Positions 1 through 13,875 are shown, counted from the stretch's first letter. The stretch is 64,000 bases of DNA from Spongilla lacustris (GCA_949361645.1 OX442421.1:517001-581000); one strand, 5' to 3'. Numbers and translations: made by a program. The notes: generated from the sequence alone by a model not told the origin.

Positions 1-3000
1 AGCTAACCATCTTTTCATTGGTTAACCAAGGCTTCCTTCTTTCGTACTGCTTCTTGCTCACTCTTGATCTTTTACAATTCTCTACATGTTTGTTGTGTAA
101 GTGGTTAAGCTAACCTTCTTTTAGTTCCTTAACCTAGGCTTCCTTCTTTCCTACGGTCCCTTCCAATCCCCCTCTCTCTGTATGATGCGTGAGTGTTGCT
201 TATGAGTACTACCTGTTGAGGACCCAGTATAGCTAACCATCTTTTCATTGCTTAACCAAGGCTTCGTTCTTTCCTACCCCTTCCTGTCCCCACTAGATCT
301 TAAAATCCTACCATGCATTTCTCTGTGTTTGGTATGGGTATTGCTTATGAGTACTACATATAGAGGGCCGACTATAGTTTTAAAACCCTCTTTTCATTGC
401 TTAACTCAGGGTTTTTTTCTTTCCTGCCCCTTCCTCTCCGTTCATAATTTTAAAAAATTCTCTTTTTTTTTCGTGTGCGTGTGTTGCTTATGAGTACTAC
501 GAGGGCCCAGTATAGCTAACCCTCTTTTCATTGGTGAACCAAGGCTTCCTTCTTTCGTACTGCTTCTTGTTCCCTCTTGATCTTTTACAATTCTGTACAT
601 GATTGTTGTGTGAGTGGTATAGCTAACCTTCTTTTAGTTGCTTAAACTAGGCTTCCTTCTTTCCTACGGTCCCTTCCTATCCCCCTCGATGCTTCTCTTT
701 GTATGATGTATTAGTGTTGCGTATGAGTACTACCTGTTGAGGGCCCAGTGTAGTTAACCATCTTTTCATTGCTTAACCAAAGCTTCCTTCTTTCCTACCC
801 CTTCCTGTTCCCTCTTGATCTTTAAAACATAATTCTGTGTTTGCCTGGTCTGTGAGTGTTGCTTATGAGTACTACCTGTTGAGGACCCAGTATAGCTAAC
901 CATCTTTTCATTGCTTAACCAAGGCTTCCTTTTTTCCTACCCCTTCCTGTCCCCTCTTGATCTTAAAATCATTCTTTGTGTTTGCATGGTATGTGAGTGT
1001 TGCGTATGAGTACTACCTGTTGAGGACCCAGTATAGCTAACCATCTTTTCATTGCTTAACCAAGGCTTCCTTCTTTCTTTCCTACCCCTTCCTGTCCCGT
1101 AAATGTGTTTGCCTGGTCTGTGAGTGTTGCTTATGAGTACTACCTGTTGAGGACCCATTATAGCTATCCATCTTTTCATTGCTTAACAAAGACTTCCTTC
1201 TTTTCTACACCTAGCTTCCTGTCCCCTCTTGATCTTAAAATAATTCTCTGTGTTTGCACGGTGTGTGAGTGTTGCTTATGAGTACTACCTGTTGGGGGCC
1301 CAGTATAGCTAACCATCTTTTCATTGGTTAACCAAGGCTTCCTACTTTCCTACCCCTTCCTGTCCCCTCTAGATCTTAAAATCCTACCATGCAATTCTCT
1401 GTGTTTGGTACAGGTGTTGTTTATGAGTACCACATGTAAAGGGCCGACTATAGTTTTAAAACCCTCATTTCATTGCTTAACCCAGGGTTTCTTTTTTTCT
1501 TTCTTGCCCCTTCCTCTCCCTTCATAATCTTAAAAAAAAATCTCTGTGTTTCGTGTGCGAGTGTTGCTTATGAGTACTACCTGTTGAGGACCCAGTATCG
1601 CTAACCATCTTTTCATTGCTTAACCAAGGCTTCCTTTTTTCCTACCCCTTCCTGTCCCTTCGAGATCTTTAAATAATTCTCTGTGTTTGCATGGTGTGTG
1701 AGTGTTGCTTATGAGTACTACCTGTTCAGGAACCAGTATAGCTAACCATCTTTTCATCGGTTAACCAAGGCTTCCTACCCCTTCCTGTCCCCTCTTGATC
1801 TTAAAATCATTTTCTGTGTGAGTGTTGCGTATGAGTACTACCTGTTGAGGACCCAGTATAGCTAACCATCTTTTCATTGGTTAACCAAGGCTTCCTTTCT
1901 TTCGTGCTGCTTCTTGTTCCCTCTTGATCTTTTACAATCATCTACATGTTTGTTGTGTGAGTGGTATAGCTAACCTTCTTTTAGTTCTTTAAACTAGGCT
2001 TCCTTCTTTCCTACGGTCCCTTCCTATCCCCCTCGATCCTTCTCTTTGTATGATGCGTTAGTGTTGCTTATGAGTACTACCTGGTGAGGACCCAGTATAA
2101 CTAACCATCATTTCATTGCTTAACCAAGGCTTCCTTCTTTCCTACCCCTTCCTGTCCCCTCTTGATCTTTAAATAAATCTCTGTGCTTCGTGTGTGAGTG
2201 TTGCTTATGAGTACTACCTGTTGAGGACCCAGTATAGCTATCCATCTTTTCATTGCTTAACAAAGACTTCCTTCTTTCCTACACCTAGATTCCTGTCCCC
2301 TCTTGATCTTAAAATAATTCTCTGTGTTTCGTGTGTGAGTGTTGCTTATGAGTACTACCTGTTGAGGACCCAGTATATCTATCCATCTTTTCATTGCTTA
2401 ACAAAGACTTCCTTCGTTCCTACCCCTTCCTGTCCCCTCTTGATCTTAAAATAATTTTCTGTGTATGCCTGGTGTGTGAGTGTTGCTTATGAGTACTACC
2501 TGTTGAGGACCCAGTATAGCTAACCATCTTTTCATTGGTTAACCGAGGTTTCCTTCTTTCCTACCCAATCCTGTCCCATCTTGATTTTTAAATAATTCTT
2601 TGTGTTTGCATGGTGTGTTAGTGTTGCTTATGAGTACTATACCTGTTGAGGGCCCAGTATAGCTAACCCTCTTTTTATTGCTTGAATAAGACTTCCTTCT
2701 TTCCTACCCCATCCTGTCTCCTCTTTATCTTTAAATAATTCTCTGTGTTTTCATGGTGTGTGAGTGTTGCTTATGAGTACTACCTGTTGAGGACCCAGTA
2801 TAGATAACCATCTTTTCATTGGTTAACCAAGGCTTCAGTCTTTCGTACTGCTTCTTGTTCCCTCTTGATCTTTTACAATTCTGTACATGATTGTTGTGTG
2901 AGTGTTATAGCTAAACTTAATTTAGTTCCTTAACCTAGGCTTCCTTCTTTCCTACGGTCCCTTCCTATCCCCCTTGATCCTTCTCTTTGTGTGATGCGTG

Positions 3001-4390
3001 AGTGTTGTTTATGAGTACTACCTGTTGAGGGCCCAGTATAGCTAACCATCTTTTCATTGCTTAACCAAGGCTTCCTTTTTTCCTACCCCTTCCTGTTCCC
3101 TCTTGATCTTAAAATAATTCTCTGTGTTTGTCTGGTGTGTGAGTGTTGCTTATGAGTACTACCTGTTGAGGACCCAGTATAGCTATCCATCTTTTCATTG
3201 CTTAAAAAAGACTTTCCTACACCTAGCTTCCTGTCCCCTCTTGATCTTAAAATAATTCTCTGGTGTGTGAGTGTTGCTTATGAGTACTACCTGTTGAGGA
3301 CCCAATATAGCTAACCATCTTTTCATTGCTTAACCAAGGCTTCCTACTTTCCCACCCCTACCTCTCCCCTTTAGATCTTAAAATCCTACCATGCAATTCT
3401 CTGTGTTTGGTATCGGTGTTGCTTATGAGTACTACATGTAGAGGGCCAAATATAGTTTAAAAACCCTCTTTTCATTGCTTAACCCAGGGTTTTTTTTTCC
3501 CTACCCCTTCCTCACCCTTTATAATTTAAAATAATTCTGTGTTTCGTGTGCGAGTGTTGCTTATGAGTACTACCTGTTGAGGACCCAGTATAACTAACCA
3601 TCATTTCATTGCTTAACCAAGGCTTCCTTCTTTCCTACCCCTTCCTATCCCCTCTTGATCTTAAAATAATTCTCTGTGTTTCGTGTGCGAGTGTTGCTTA
3701 TGAGTACTACCTGTTGAGGACCCAGTATAACTAACCATCATTTCATTGCTTAACCAAGGCTTCCTTCTTTCCTACCCCTTCCTATCCCCTCTTGATCTTA
3801 AAATAATTCTCTGTGTTTCGTGTGCGAGTGTTGCTTATGAGTACTACCTGTTGAGGACCCAGTATAACTAACCATCATTTCATTGCTTAACCAAGGCTTC
3901 CTTCGTTCCTACCCCTTCCTATCCCCTCTTGATCTTAAAATAATTCTCTGTGTTTGCATGGTGTGTGAGTGTTGCTTATGAGCACTACCTGTTGAGGACC
4001 CAGTATAGCTAACCATCTTTTCATTGGTTAACCAAGGCTTCCTTCTTTCGTACTGCTTCTTGTTCCCTCTTGATCTTTTACAATTCTCTACATGTTTGTT
4101 TTGTGAGTGGTATAGCTAACCTTCTTTTAGTTCCTTAAACTAGGCTTCCTACTTTCCTACAGTCCCTTTCTATCCCCCTTGATCCTTCTCTTTGTATGGT
4201 GTGTGAGTGTTGCTTATGAGTACTACCTGTTGAGGGCCCAGTATAACTAACCATCTTTTCATTGCTTAACCAAGGCTTCCTTCTTTCGTACCCCTTCCTG
4301 TCTGATCTTGATCTTAAAATAATTCTCTGTGTGAGTGTTGCATATGAGTACTAACTGTTGAGGGCCCAGTATAGCTAACCCTCTTTTCAT
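1..4390 (+). repeat. Satellite A, forward array
   Basis: Tandem array of diverged units of about 138-143 bp, with some shorter variants of about 118 bp. Each unit reads through recognisable blocks: GAGTACTACCTGTTGAGG, then AGCTAACCATCTTTTCATTG, then a CT-rich stretch, then CTTGATCTTAAAATAATTC. The block GTTGAGGACCCAG recurs at about 214, 876, 1018, 3575, 3713, 3850 and 3991, which sets the period. Short open frames here only translate the repeat. The left end is cut by the window edge. Confidence 0.95.
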
Positions 4391-5715
4391 CAGTATCCGA
4401 AAAGAAGCATAATTATTGTGCATGCGTTTGAGGTGTGTAAACCTGTGTTAAGTGATGGTTTGAAGAGCTTGTTATTACTAATGAAAGTAAAATCTCTGCA
4501 TAAAATACACCTGTAGGTTTGGATATAATTGCAATTTTAAAGACGGCATCTAGTAGTGTAATCCGCAAAGATTTGTACATACGTGTATTGTTGTAATATA
4601 GCATTCAAAACATTGTGAGCAAAGAGCTGTGTCACTTTGTGTCTTTAAAAGTAAGGTTAGATAATTACAACTGTAGATTGTTTTTAGAGGTGTTATTTTC
4701 ATTATGATATCAGTATCATTCATGCATCTAGTTAAAATTTTGTTGTTGCTTGTGTATGGATAGGCTCTTGTCTTTATACAGACACCTGTTGTGTACTTTC
4801 ATTTTAAAGCATGAACTAATATTGCAAGCCTCCAGCTAATGTAGATTTCTAATGCATCATGTTGCGAGACTTGGCCTTGAATCAGTTTTCAGGTCATAAT
4901 GAGTGTGCTAAAGTATGGGTACATGTAGATGGGCTCACTACTTCATTACACTCCTTTTGTTATGTATTACTGTGCCTGCTTTCAAAATGTACGAACTAAA
5001 TGTACATGTTTAGAAGCTCACAACTTACATCTTCTATGAAAGTACACCCTCACATCAATGCATTTTTTGTAAGTACCTTCAACAGAATGAACAATTACAT
5101 GTATATCCGTTACATTATGCTATGAGTTGAAAATTAAAGCACACCTGACACTATTTAAGCAGAGAGTCTCCATCCACACGAGCACTATGACCTGGGACAT
5201 CATCATGCAAGCACACAACTCTTAAAAACATCAATCATCCCCGTACATTGTGTATATGTATTGGAATCTTCATATGCAGAGACTAGCTGTAAGTTACACA
5301 TAACCAAGACACTAAATTCAGTGAGTTCATATGTATGAATGGATACCCAACCTTCACCTATGCTGGGCAAAACAGGACTGATAAACAAGACAGATGGTGT
5401 AAACTCATATCAGTAACATCTCTCACTAGAAGGAACAATGCAAATCAAATTCATATAAAACCTAGTCCTTTATGAATCCAATTAGGCACCTTCATGTTTG
5501 TAAAAAGCCTCTAACAGGCCAAGCACTACTATGCCAAGCAAGAGGACCCTTGATTCTGCAAAATCCATAATAGTAGCTCACTAAAAGACATAACAGACAT
5601 AACAGAATTGTAATGACTTTTAAATACTACATGTACGTTCATATCTCAATTGCAACATAATGCAAATTCATTAAAGCACACCCTGACTTAACAATAAATC
5701 AGAGCACACAAACTA
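4391..5715. other. Spacer between opposed satellite A arrays
   Basis: AT-rich, non-satellite sequence with no convincing exon. It contains a recurring phrase around TTAAAGCACACC (near 5137 and 5673) that also appears at 8938 and 9157, so it is probably itself an old, degenerate repeat. No gene is seen. Confidence 0.6.
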
Positions 5716-8265
5716 AAAGAAAGTTAGCTATACCACTCACACAACAAACATGTAGAGAATTGTAAAAGATCAAGAGGGAACAAGAAGCAGTACGAAAGAA
5801 GGAAGCCTTGGTTCACCAATGAAAAGATGGTTAGCTATGCTTGGTCCTCAAGAGCCCTGAAGAGGTAGTACTCATAAGCAACACTCACACATGAAACGCA
5901 GAGAATTATGAGGGGAGAGGTAGGGGCAGGAAAGAAAAAAACCCCGGGATAAGCAATGAAAAGAGGGTTTTAAAACAATAGTCGGCACACTACATGTAGT
6001 ACTCATAAGCAACACGTATACCAAACACAGATAATTGCATCGTAGGATTTTAAGATATAGAGGGGACAGGATGGGGTAGAAAAGAAGGAAGCCTTGGTTA
6101 AGCAATGAAAAGATGGTTAGCTATACTGGCCCTCAACAGTTAGTACTCATATGCAACACACACGCATCATACAAAGAGAAGGATCGAGGGGGATAGGAAG
6201 GGACCGTAGGAAAGAAGGAAGCCTAGGTTAAGGAACTAAATGAAGGTTAGCAATACCACTCACACAACAAACATGTACAGAATTTTAAAAGATCAAGAGG
6301 GAATAAGAAGCAGTACGAAAGAAGGAAGCCTTGATTAACCAATGAAAAGATGCTTAGCTATACTGGGTCCTCAACAGGTAGTACTCATAAGCAACACTCA
6401 CACAGAGAATTATTTTAAGATCAAGAAGGGACATAGTAATGATTGTAGCCTGGGTTAAGCAATGAAAAGATGGTTAGCTATACTGGGTCCTCAACAGGTA
6501 GTAGTCATACGCAACACTCACGCAGACAATTATTTTAAGATCAAGAGGGGACAGGAAGAGGTAGGAAAGAAGGAAGCCTTGTTCAAGTAATAAAAATAGG
6601 GTTAGCTATACTGGGTCCTCAACAGGTAGTACTCATATGCAACACTCACAAACCATGCCAACACAGAGAATTATTTTAAAGATCAAGAGGGGACAGGAAG
6701 GGTTAGGAATAAAGGAAGCCTTGGTTAACCAATGAAAAGATGGTTAGCTATACTGGGTCCTCAATAGGTAGTACTCATAAGCAACACTCACACACCATGA
6801 AAACACAGAAAATTATTTTAAGATCAAGAGGAGACAGGATGGGGTAGGAAAGATGGATGTCTTGTTCAAGTAATAAAATAAGGGTTAGCTATACTGGGCC
6901 CTCAACAGTTAGTAGTCATAAGCAACACTCACAAAGAGAATTATTGTAAGATCAAGAGGGGACAGGAAGGGGTAGGAAAGAAGGAAGCCTTGGTTAATCA
7001 ATGAAAAGATGGTTAGCTATACTGGGCCCCCAACAGGTAGTACTCATAAGCAACACTCACACACCGTGCAAACACAGAGAATTATTTTAAGATCAAGAGG
7101 GGACAGGAAGCTAGGTGTAGGAAAGAAGGAAGTCTTTGTTAAGCAATGAAAAGATGGATAGCTATACTGGGTCCTCAACAGGTAGTACTCATATGCAACA
7201 CTCACACACCAGAGAATTATTTTAAGATCAAGAGGGGACAGGAAGCTAGGTGTAGGAAAGTCTTTTTTAAGCAATGAAAAGATGGATAGCTATACTGGGT
7301 CCTCAACAGGTAGTACTCATAAGCAACACTCACGCATCATACAGAGAGAAGGATCGAGGGGGATTGGAAGGGACCGTAGGAAAGAAGGAAGCCTAGGTTA
7401 AGGAACTCAAAGAAGGTTAGCTTAACCACTTACACAACAAACATGTAGAGAATTGTAAAAGATCAAGAGTGAGCAAGAAGCAGTACGAAAGAAGGAAGCC
7501 TTGGTTAACCTATGAAAAGATGGTTAGCTATACTGGGTCCTCAACAGGTAGTACTCATAAGCAACACTCACGCATCATACAGAGAGAAGGATCGAGGGGG
7601 ATTGGAAGGGACCGTAGGAAAGAAGGAAGCCTAGGTTAAGGAACTAAAAGAAGGTTAGCTTAACCACTTACACAACAAATATGTAGAGAATTGTAAAAGA
7701 TCAAGAGTGAGCAAGAAGCAGTACGAAAGAAGGAAGCCTTGGTTAACCAATGAAAAGATGGTTATCTATACTGGGTCCTCAACAGGTAGTACTCATAAGC
7801 AACATTCACACACCATGCAAACACAGAGAATTATTTTAAGATCAAGAGGGGACAGGAAGGGGTAGGAAAGAAGGAAGCCTTGGTTAAAAAATGAAATGAT
7901 GGTTAGCTATACTGGGCCCTCAACAGGTAGTACTCATAAGCAACACTCACACACCATGCAAACACAGAGAATTATTTTAAGATCAAGAGGGGACAGGAAG
8001 GGGTAGGAAAGAAGGAAGCCTTGGATAAGCAATGAAAAGTACTGGGCCCTCAACAGGTAGTACTCATACGCAACACTCACACAGAGAATTATTTTAAGAT
8101 CAAGAGGGGACAGGAAGGGATAGATATAAAAAAAAAACCTGGGTTAAGCAATGAAAAGATGGTTAGCTATACTGGGCCCTCAACAGGTAGTACTCATAAG
8201 CAACACTCACGCATCAAATACAGAAAATTATTTTAAGAACAAGAGGAGACAGGATGGGGTAGGAA
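5716..8265 (-). repeat. Satellite A, reverse array
   Basis: The same unit family as at 1-4390 in reverse complement: the blocks appear as CAATGAAAAGATGGTTAGCT, CCTCAACAGGTAGTACTC and GAATTATTTTAAGATCAAG. Rare variants are shared with the forward array. One is a shortened unit near 7190-7280 with the same internal deletion as the unit near 3190-3260. Another is a GTTGGGGGCCC variant near 7030 that matches one near 1293. Confidence 0.95.
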
Positions 8266-10190
8266 GGCACACTTTTATAAAAGCTAGGCTTGCAACTGGA
8301 TACTGTTTAGTACTCCCTCAAATCTCAACAGGAGTCTCCTAATGCTCAAACCAAGCACATATTATAATCTGTGAACTACATGTAGCTAACAAAACATGAT
8401 GCTTTCTTAAGACGTACAGCAAACATTTTACCCTTTTTATGCTACCACTAATTCGACACACAATTGCTCACAACATGGCGAAATAACACCACTCTTAAAT
8501 CCAAGCATCACAAAACCACTTGCAACATTAGTCGATACTAAAGTAATTCTTCAAATCACAACAGGTATCTCCGATCCTAGACATGGAAGCCTAGTATCCA
8601 TGCTTAAACAACAGCACAGATGGTGATCTACATTTGTAGTAACTAGCTATAGGACTCATGACTTTATTAAGCACAACCTATCTAAAAAACAGCACTCTAC
8701 TTAGGTGCTTTAAAAAAAAGAATTTTTTGATTCATCTCTACTCGATCATCTAATGGGTTGCAAAATTAGACATTTACGCACACTCTGCATGAAGGAACTC
8801 TTAAAGCAGAGGGTCTATATCCATAAGCAGCAGTTAGCACACATTATGGTAAGGAAATAGCTATATAAAATCACAACTTGTTGCAAGCAAATTCCATTAC
8901 TGAAGCCATGAAATCACATAAATCAACTAGGCCCTTACTTAAGCACACCATGATATGGGAACTAGCTAACAGGCTTGCAAAGTAATACATTGACAATGCA
9001 ACCATTAGTGGCTTGTCTAAGTCGTTAAAAAAATTTTGATCTGAGATGCCTTCTCTTACAACTTATCTAAAACCTTGTTGGAGGCTTGAAACATGTTGAT
9101 CGATAGTCTACCAACCAGCACATAAGCAACAGCAAGAATTTTAAAACAATGATGCAAAGCACACCTTTCTTTAAACGAAAACCGCAACATTCCCCAACAT
9201 CTAAAACCTGCAGGTGTATTTTTAAACAGAGATTACCTTAACCTTACTTTCAAGCACATTCTTTAACATACACTATGATCCTCTTAAATAACATTCTTCC
9301 CTATCATAGTCCATATTGCGCTTGCAACTTAATGTCAAAGGATGCTATTGCAAATTCCAAGTACCATAATCATTTTCTATACACAAAAGCTTGCAACATT
9401 ATTAAACTACACCCTCATAAGTTTTCTTTTTTAAGGTACATAATAAGAGTCTATTCTAAAGCAAAGCATCCACCAATATTTATGCACACACACAGACATG
9501 ATTTGAAAACCAGCTAATAGGCTCATTTGTGTGCAACAAGAAAAAAAAAAAAAAAGTCATCCTAATCATCCAAAAATTTCATTACTGAATGCCATGAAAT
9601 GAAATCACATAAATCAACCATACCCAGCTAACAGGCTTGCAAAGTAATACAATGAAAATGAAACCATCGTGCAGTGGCTTGTCTAAGTCGTTAAAAAAAA
9701 ATTGATGTGGGATGCCTTCTCTTTAAAGAAAAAAAAACAATAACTTATCTAAAACCTAGCTGCAGGCTTGAAACATTAGTCAGATACCTAAGAATTTGAT
9801 CGATAGTCTACCAACCAGCACATTTTTGCGTGTACAGTGTAATAACTTGCGCTTTAAGTTTAACGTGTGCGTCTCCGTTTCCTAACTCACAGAATGGCAT
9901 TACATGTCAAATTCATATCAACCCGTAGTACCTGCCGTTCGGTTTAGTGCCTGTCTGTACGATAGTGCTAATTGGTGCGCACTACATCGGATGTAAACAC
10001 GTTAATTGGCACTGACTCGTAACACCCACGAAGGAGGTGGGGCATTGCATTAAAAAAGATCCGCCTCCGAATTGTATCACGTGATTGAGATTGGTTATTT
10101 TATCACAGAATTAAGTCTTAGGACGAGGTCGTGTGCGCATGCGTACGCGAAGAGAAATAGGTAGAGGGTTGCAGTTTTAGTTGTGAATGT
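8266..10190. repeat. AT-rich region with a degenerate duplicated block
   Basis: No gene. Two diverged direct copies are visible at about 8880-9130 and 9560-9840. Both contain GCTAACAGGCTTGCAAAGTA, then TGGCTTGTCTAAGTCGTTAA, then ACTTATCTAAAACCT. The phrase GATCGATAGTCTACCAACCA follows in both. The copies differ by many substitutions and small indels, so this is an old repeat. Confidence 0.7.
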
Positions 10191-10440
10191 GAAAAAAATC
10201 CAATATTTTGAACGAAGCTTCACAATCGATAAGTGAACACATACGAACTTTCAAAATCAGCTAATCTATTGTGCTTATTAAAATTAATTAGCATGATTAA
10301 TAATGTATCAATTAAAAGGATGGAAAAAAATTTGAGGAAACCGACCAACTCAGTTTCAAAATATGAGATTTTTTGCTTAATCCTATCAAAAGTTATTCCC
10401 GTTCAAAAGCGTTGCGTTCTTTCGTAGACACCCTGTATAG
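10191..10440. mobile_element. Possible MITE remnant ending ACACCCTGTATA
   Basis: AT-rich 250-bp stretch that ends in ACACCCTGTATA at about 10428-10439. Ends of this kind (ACAGGGTG in the other orientation) are common on small DNA transposons. A related end, TACAGGGTGATCC, starts near 51203. No matching second terminus was found here, so the call is tentative. Confidence 0.35.
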
Positions 10441-12004
10441 TAAAGAGAGCATCTACAGCGGACTACCACAGAAAAGAGAGCACACAGTACATAGTACTAC
10501 AGACTTCTGACTACATGTAGTAGTCTGTAGAATGCAGTATGTATAATGATAATTTTTATTTGTGCTTGTCAGTTACCTGCATGCTTGCATGTGTCTTATA
10601 TATACACATGCATGCATGTATATGCATCGATCATTGTCCATGCTGGGTGTATACTGTAGAACTGCATGATGATGCACAAAAGGCAATAGCAATTGACGTA
10701 TATAGTGCATCTTGTATGAATAAAAACCCAGATAATTGGTTTGAAAATTCATGTATATATACACTGCATATAAAAAGTATAAGATTGTATAATCATTCCA
10801 TGCAATACATACCGGCGTATTTAGCTATATACATGTATAGTATAGCTGACTACTCCATGCCGGAGTACTCGCTCTTATTTTAAGCAATGTACTGGCATTG
10901 AAGACTTTAGAGTTAGGTTTAACATACTATAGCCGGCTGTGACACTCCGGCAGGTGCACTGATATGATGCATATATCAGTATCCTATCTTGATATGGCTG
11001 TTCTTTTTATGTTTGTGTACTTCAGTTTATTCAGCTGTGCATCTTCTAGTATAAGACCTCTAAGAGAAGAGGTATATCGATCGAGGCAACTGCAAATCAC
11101 TTTCACTTCTGATTTGACTCGAACTGCATGCATGCATGCATGGGTTAATAGTGATTCACCTAATGTATATTTATATACAGACCATATACTATGATTATTG
11201 ACACAAATATAATGTTTATGCTTGTGTATTAGAAAGGGATTGATGTTTTAGTGAAAACATGTATTGAGGAGCGGAATTTAGTTTCTGAGTTCGAGAGACG
11301 AATAATTACTACGCGTTATACTGATAACTTTTCAACTGTTCACGTAGCTTCGCATGCATGTATGTATTGTTATAGACCGATGTCAGCACTAACATCACAG
11401 CAAAGAGAAGGAGCTCTGCCGTTAGAGAATGCATGCATCTGTAGTGCATCTAGGCTATAGGCCTATTTCTGATCCGTCAGTGCAGGTTGATGACGTCCAC
11501 CAAGACATGTACATTAGCTGCATGGAGGACGTGATTATAAATGTAAATTGTACATATTTTGGTAACCACAACGTGTACCGGTGTCTCATGCATGCAGTCG
11601 ATGTTTACCTGCCCCGCCCCCGATATAGTTACAGGTATGAACAATCGAATATCAGCACGCACTGATTGGTTATCTCGTGAGAGATTTTGTTACTAACACA
11701 ACATGGTAATCCAGGTGCATGTCGAATAGATTCTCACGATCACTTGTGCGAAGCGCGCGTTTTTAAATTAGTGAACCGCCATTCCATTTCCAACTCAACG
11801 AGGATTAAGTGACAGCCATACTGTTCGAAAGCAAATATTCACGTCATAAAAGATATATCATATGTACAAACTAAACGTCTATTAACTGGAGAAAATCGGC
11901 TGGGAAGGAGGCAGAATGAAGGAAGAGTCTGAAAATTTCTTCTTGAACATTTATGCATTCATGGGAGGCAACAGGAACTGTAGAACACTGTGACTCAAGT
12001 AACG
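10441..12004. other. Gene-free AT-rich region
   Basis: Only short open frames without recognisable protein similarity and without consistent splice sites. There are local runs of alternating GCATGCATGCAT (near 10608 and 11128). No RNA gene or transposon end was identified. Confidence 0.5.
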
Positions 12005-13875
12005 GTCACGCCCACTTCTGGTCACGCCATTCTCAGGGGGTAGTCACACCACATAGATCCGTCCAAATTGGTGTATCAAATATGAAGTGTACCTGAAATA
12101 GGTCAGTATAAGTGGATTCTGCATGGAAGAGTATGGCTCACGTGACGGTAACGCCCACTTCCGGTCACGCCATCCCCAGGGGGTAGTCACACCACATACA
12201 TCTGTCCAAATTGGTGTATCAAATATGAAGTGTACCTGAGATGGGTCAATATAAGTGGATTCTGTGTGGAAGAGTATGGCTCACGTGACGGTAACGCCCA
12301 CTTCCGGTCACGCCATCCCCAGGGGGTAGTCACACCACATACATCTGTCAAAGTTGGTATATTAAAAATGAAGTGTACCTGAAATAGGTCAATATAAGTG
12401 GATTCTGTGTGGTAGAGTATGGCTCACGTGACGGTAACGCCCACTTCCGGTCACGCCATCCCCAGGGGGTAGTCACACCACATACATCTGTCAAAGTTGG
12501 TGTATTAAATATGAAGTGTACTTGAGATAGGTCAATATAAGTGGATTCTGTATGGTAGAGTATGGCTCACGTGACGGTAACGCCCACTTCCGGTCACGCC
12601 ATCCTCAGGGGGTAGTCACACAACATACATCTGTCCAAATTGGTGTATTAAATATGAAGTGTACCTGAAATAGGTCAATATAAGTGGATTCTGTGTGGAA
12701 GAGTATGGCTCACGTGACGGTAACGCCCACTTCCGGTCACGCCATCCCCAGGGGGTAGTCACACCACATACATCTGTCAAAGTTGGTGTATTAAATATGA
12801 AGTGTACCTGAAATAGGTCAATATAAGTGGATTCTGTGTGGTAGAGTATGGCTCACGTGACGGTAACGCCCACTTCCAGTCACGCCATCCCCAGGGGGTA
12901 GTCACACCACATACATCTGTCAAAGTTGGTGTATTAAATATGAAGTGTACTTGAGATAGGTCAATATAAGTGGATTCTGTGTGGTAGAGTATGGCTCACG
13001 TGACGGTAACGCCCACTTCCGGTCACGCCATCCCCAGGGGGTAGTTACACCACATACATCTGTCCAAATTGGTGTATTAAATATGAAGTGTAAATAGATC
13101 AATATAAGTGGATTCTGTGTGGTAGAGTATGGCTCACGTGACGGTAACGCCCACTTCCGGTCACACCATCCCCAGGGGGTAGTCACACCACATACATCTG
13201 TCCAAATTGGTGTATCAAATATGAAGTGTACCTGAGATGGGTCAATATAAGTGGATTCTGTGTGGAAGAGTATGGCTCACGTGACGGTAACGCCCACTTC
13301 CGGTCACGCCATCCCCAGGGGGTAGTCACACCACATACATCTGTCAAAGTTGGTGTATTAAATATGAAGTGTACCTGAAATAGGTCAATATAAGTGGATT
13401 CTGTGTGGTAGAGTATGACGGTAACGCCCACTTCCGGTCACACCATCCCCAGGGGGTAGTCACACCACATACATCTGTCCAAATTGGTGTATCAAATATG
13501 AAGTGTACCTGAGATGGGTCAATATAAGTGGATTCTGTGTGGAAGAGTATGGCTCACGTGACGGTAACGCCCACTTCCGGTCACGCCATCCCCAGGGGGT
13601 AGTTACACCACATACATCTGTCAAAGTTGGTGTATTAAATATGAAGTGTACCTGAAATAGGTCAATATAAGTGGATTCTGTGTGGTAGAGTATGGCTCAC
13701 GTGACGGTAACGCCCAATTCCGGTCACGCTATCCTCAGGGGGTAGTCACACCACATACATCTGTCAAAGTTGGTGCATCAAATATGAAGTGTACCTGAGA
13801 TAGGTAATATAAGTGGATTCTGTGTGGAAGAGTATGGCTCACATGACGGTAACGCCCACCTCCAGTCACGGTATA
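12005..13875 (+). repeat. Satellite B, 143-bp units
   Basis: About 13 tandem copies. The block CAGGGGGTAGT recurs at 12036, 12179, 12322, 12465, 12608, 12751, 12894, 13037, 13175, 13318, 13452, 13595 and 13738: almost always exactly 143 bp apart, with single steps of 138 and 134. Units differ by few substitutions, so the array is young or homogenised. Nearly every unit has GCTCACGTGACGG (E-box CACGTG) followed by CCCACTTCCGGTCACG (ETS-type core CACTTCCGG). The step of 134 reflects a 9-bp deletion near 13415 that removes GCTCACGTG. Confidence 0.97.

Noticed and set aside
1..8342. Array of similar units considered as a CRISPR
   Set aside because: Whole units repeat with no unique spacers, the genome is eukaryotic, and no cas genes are present.
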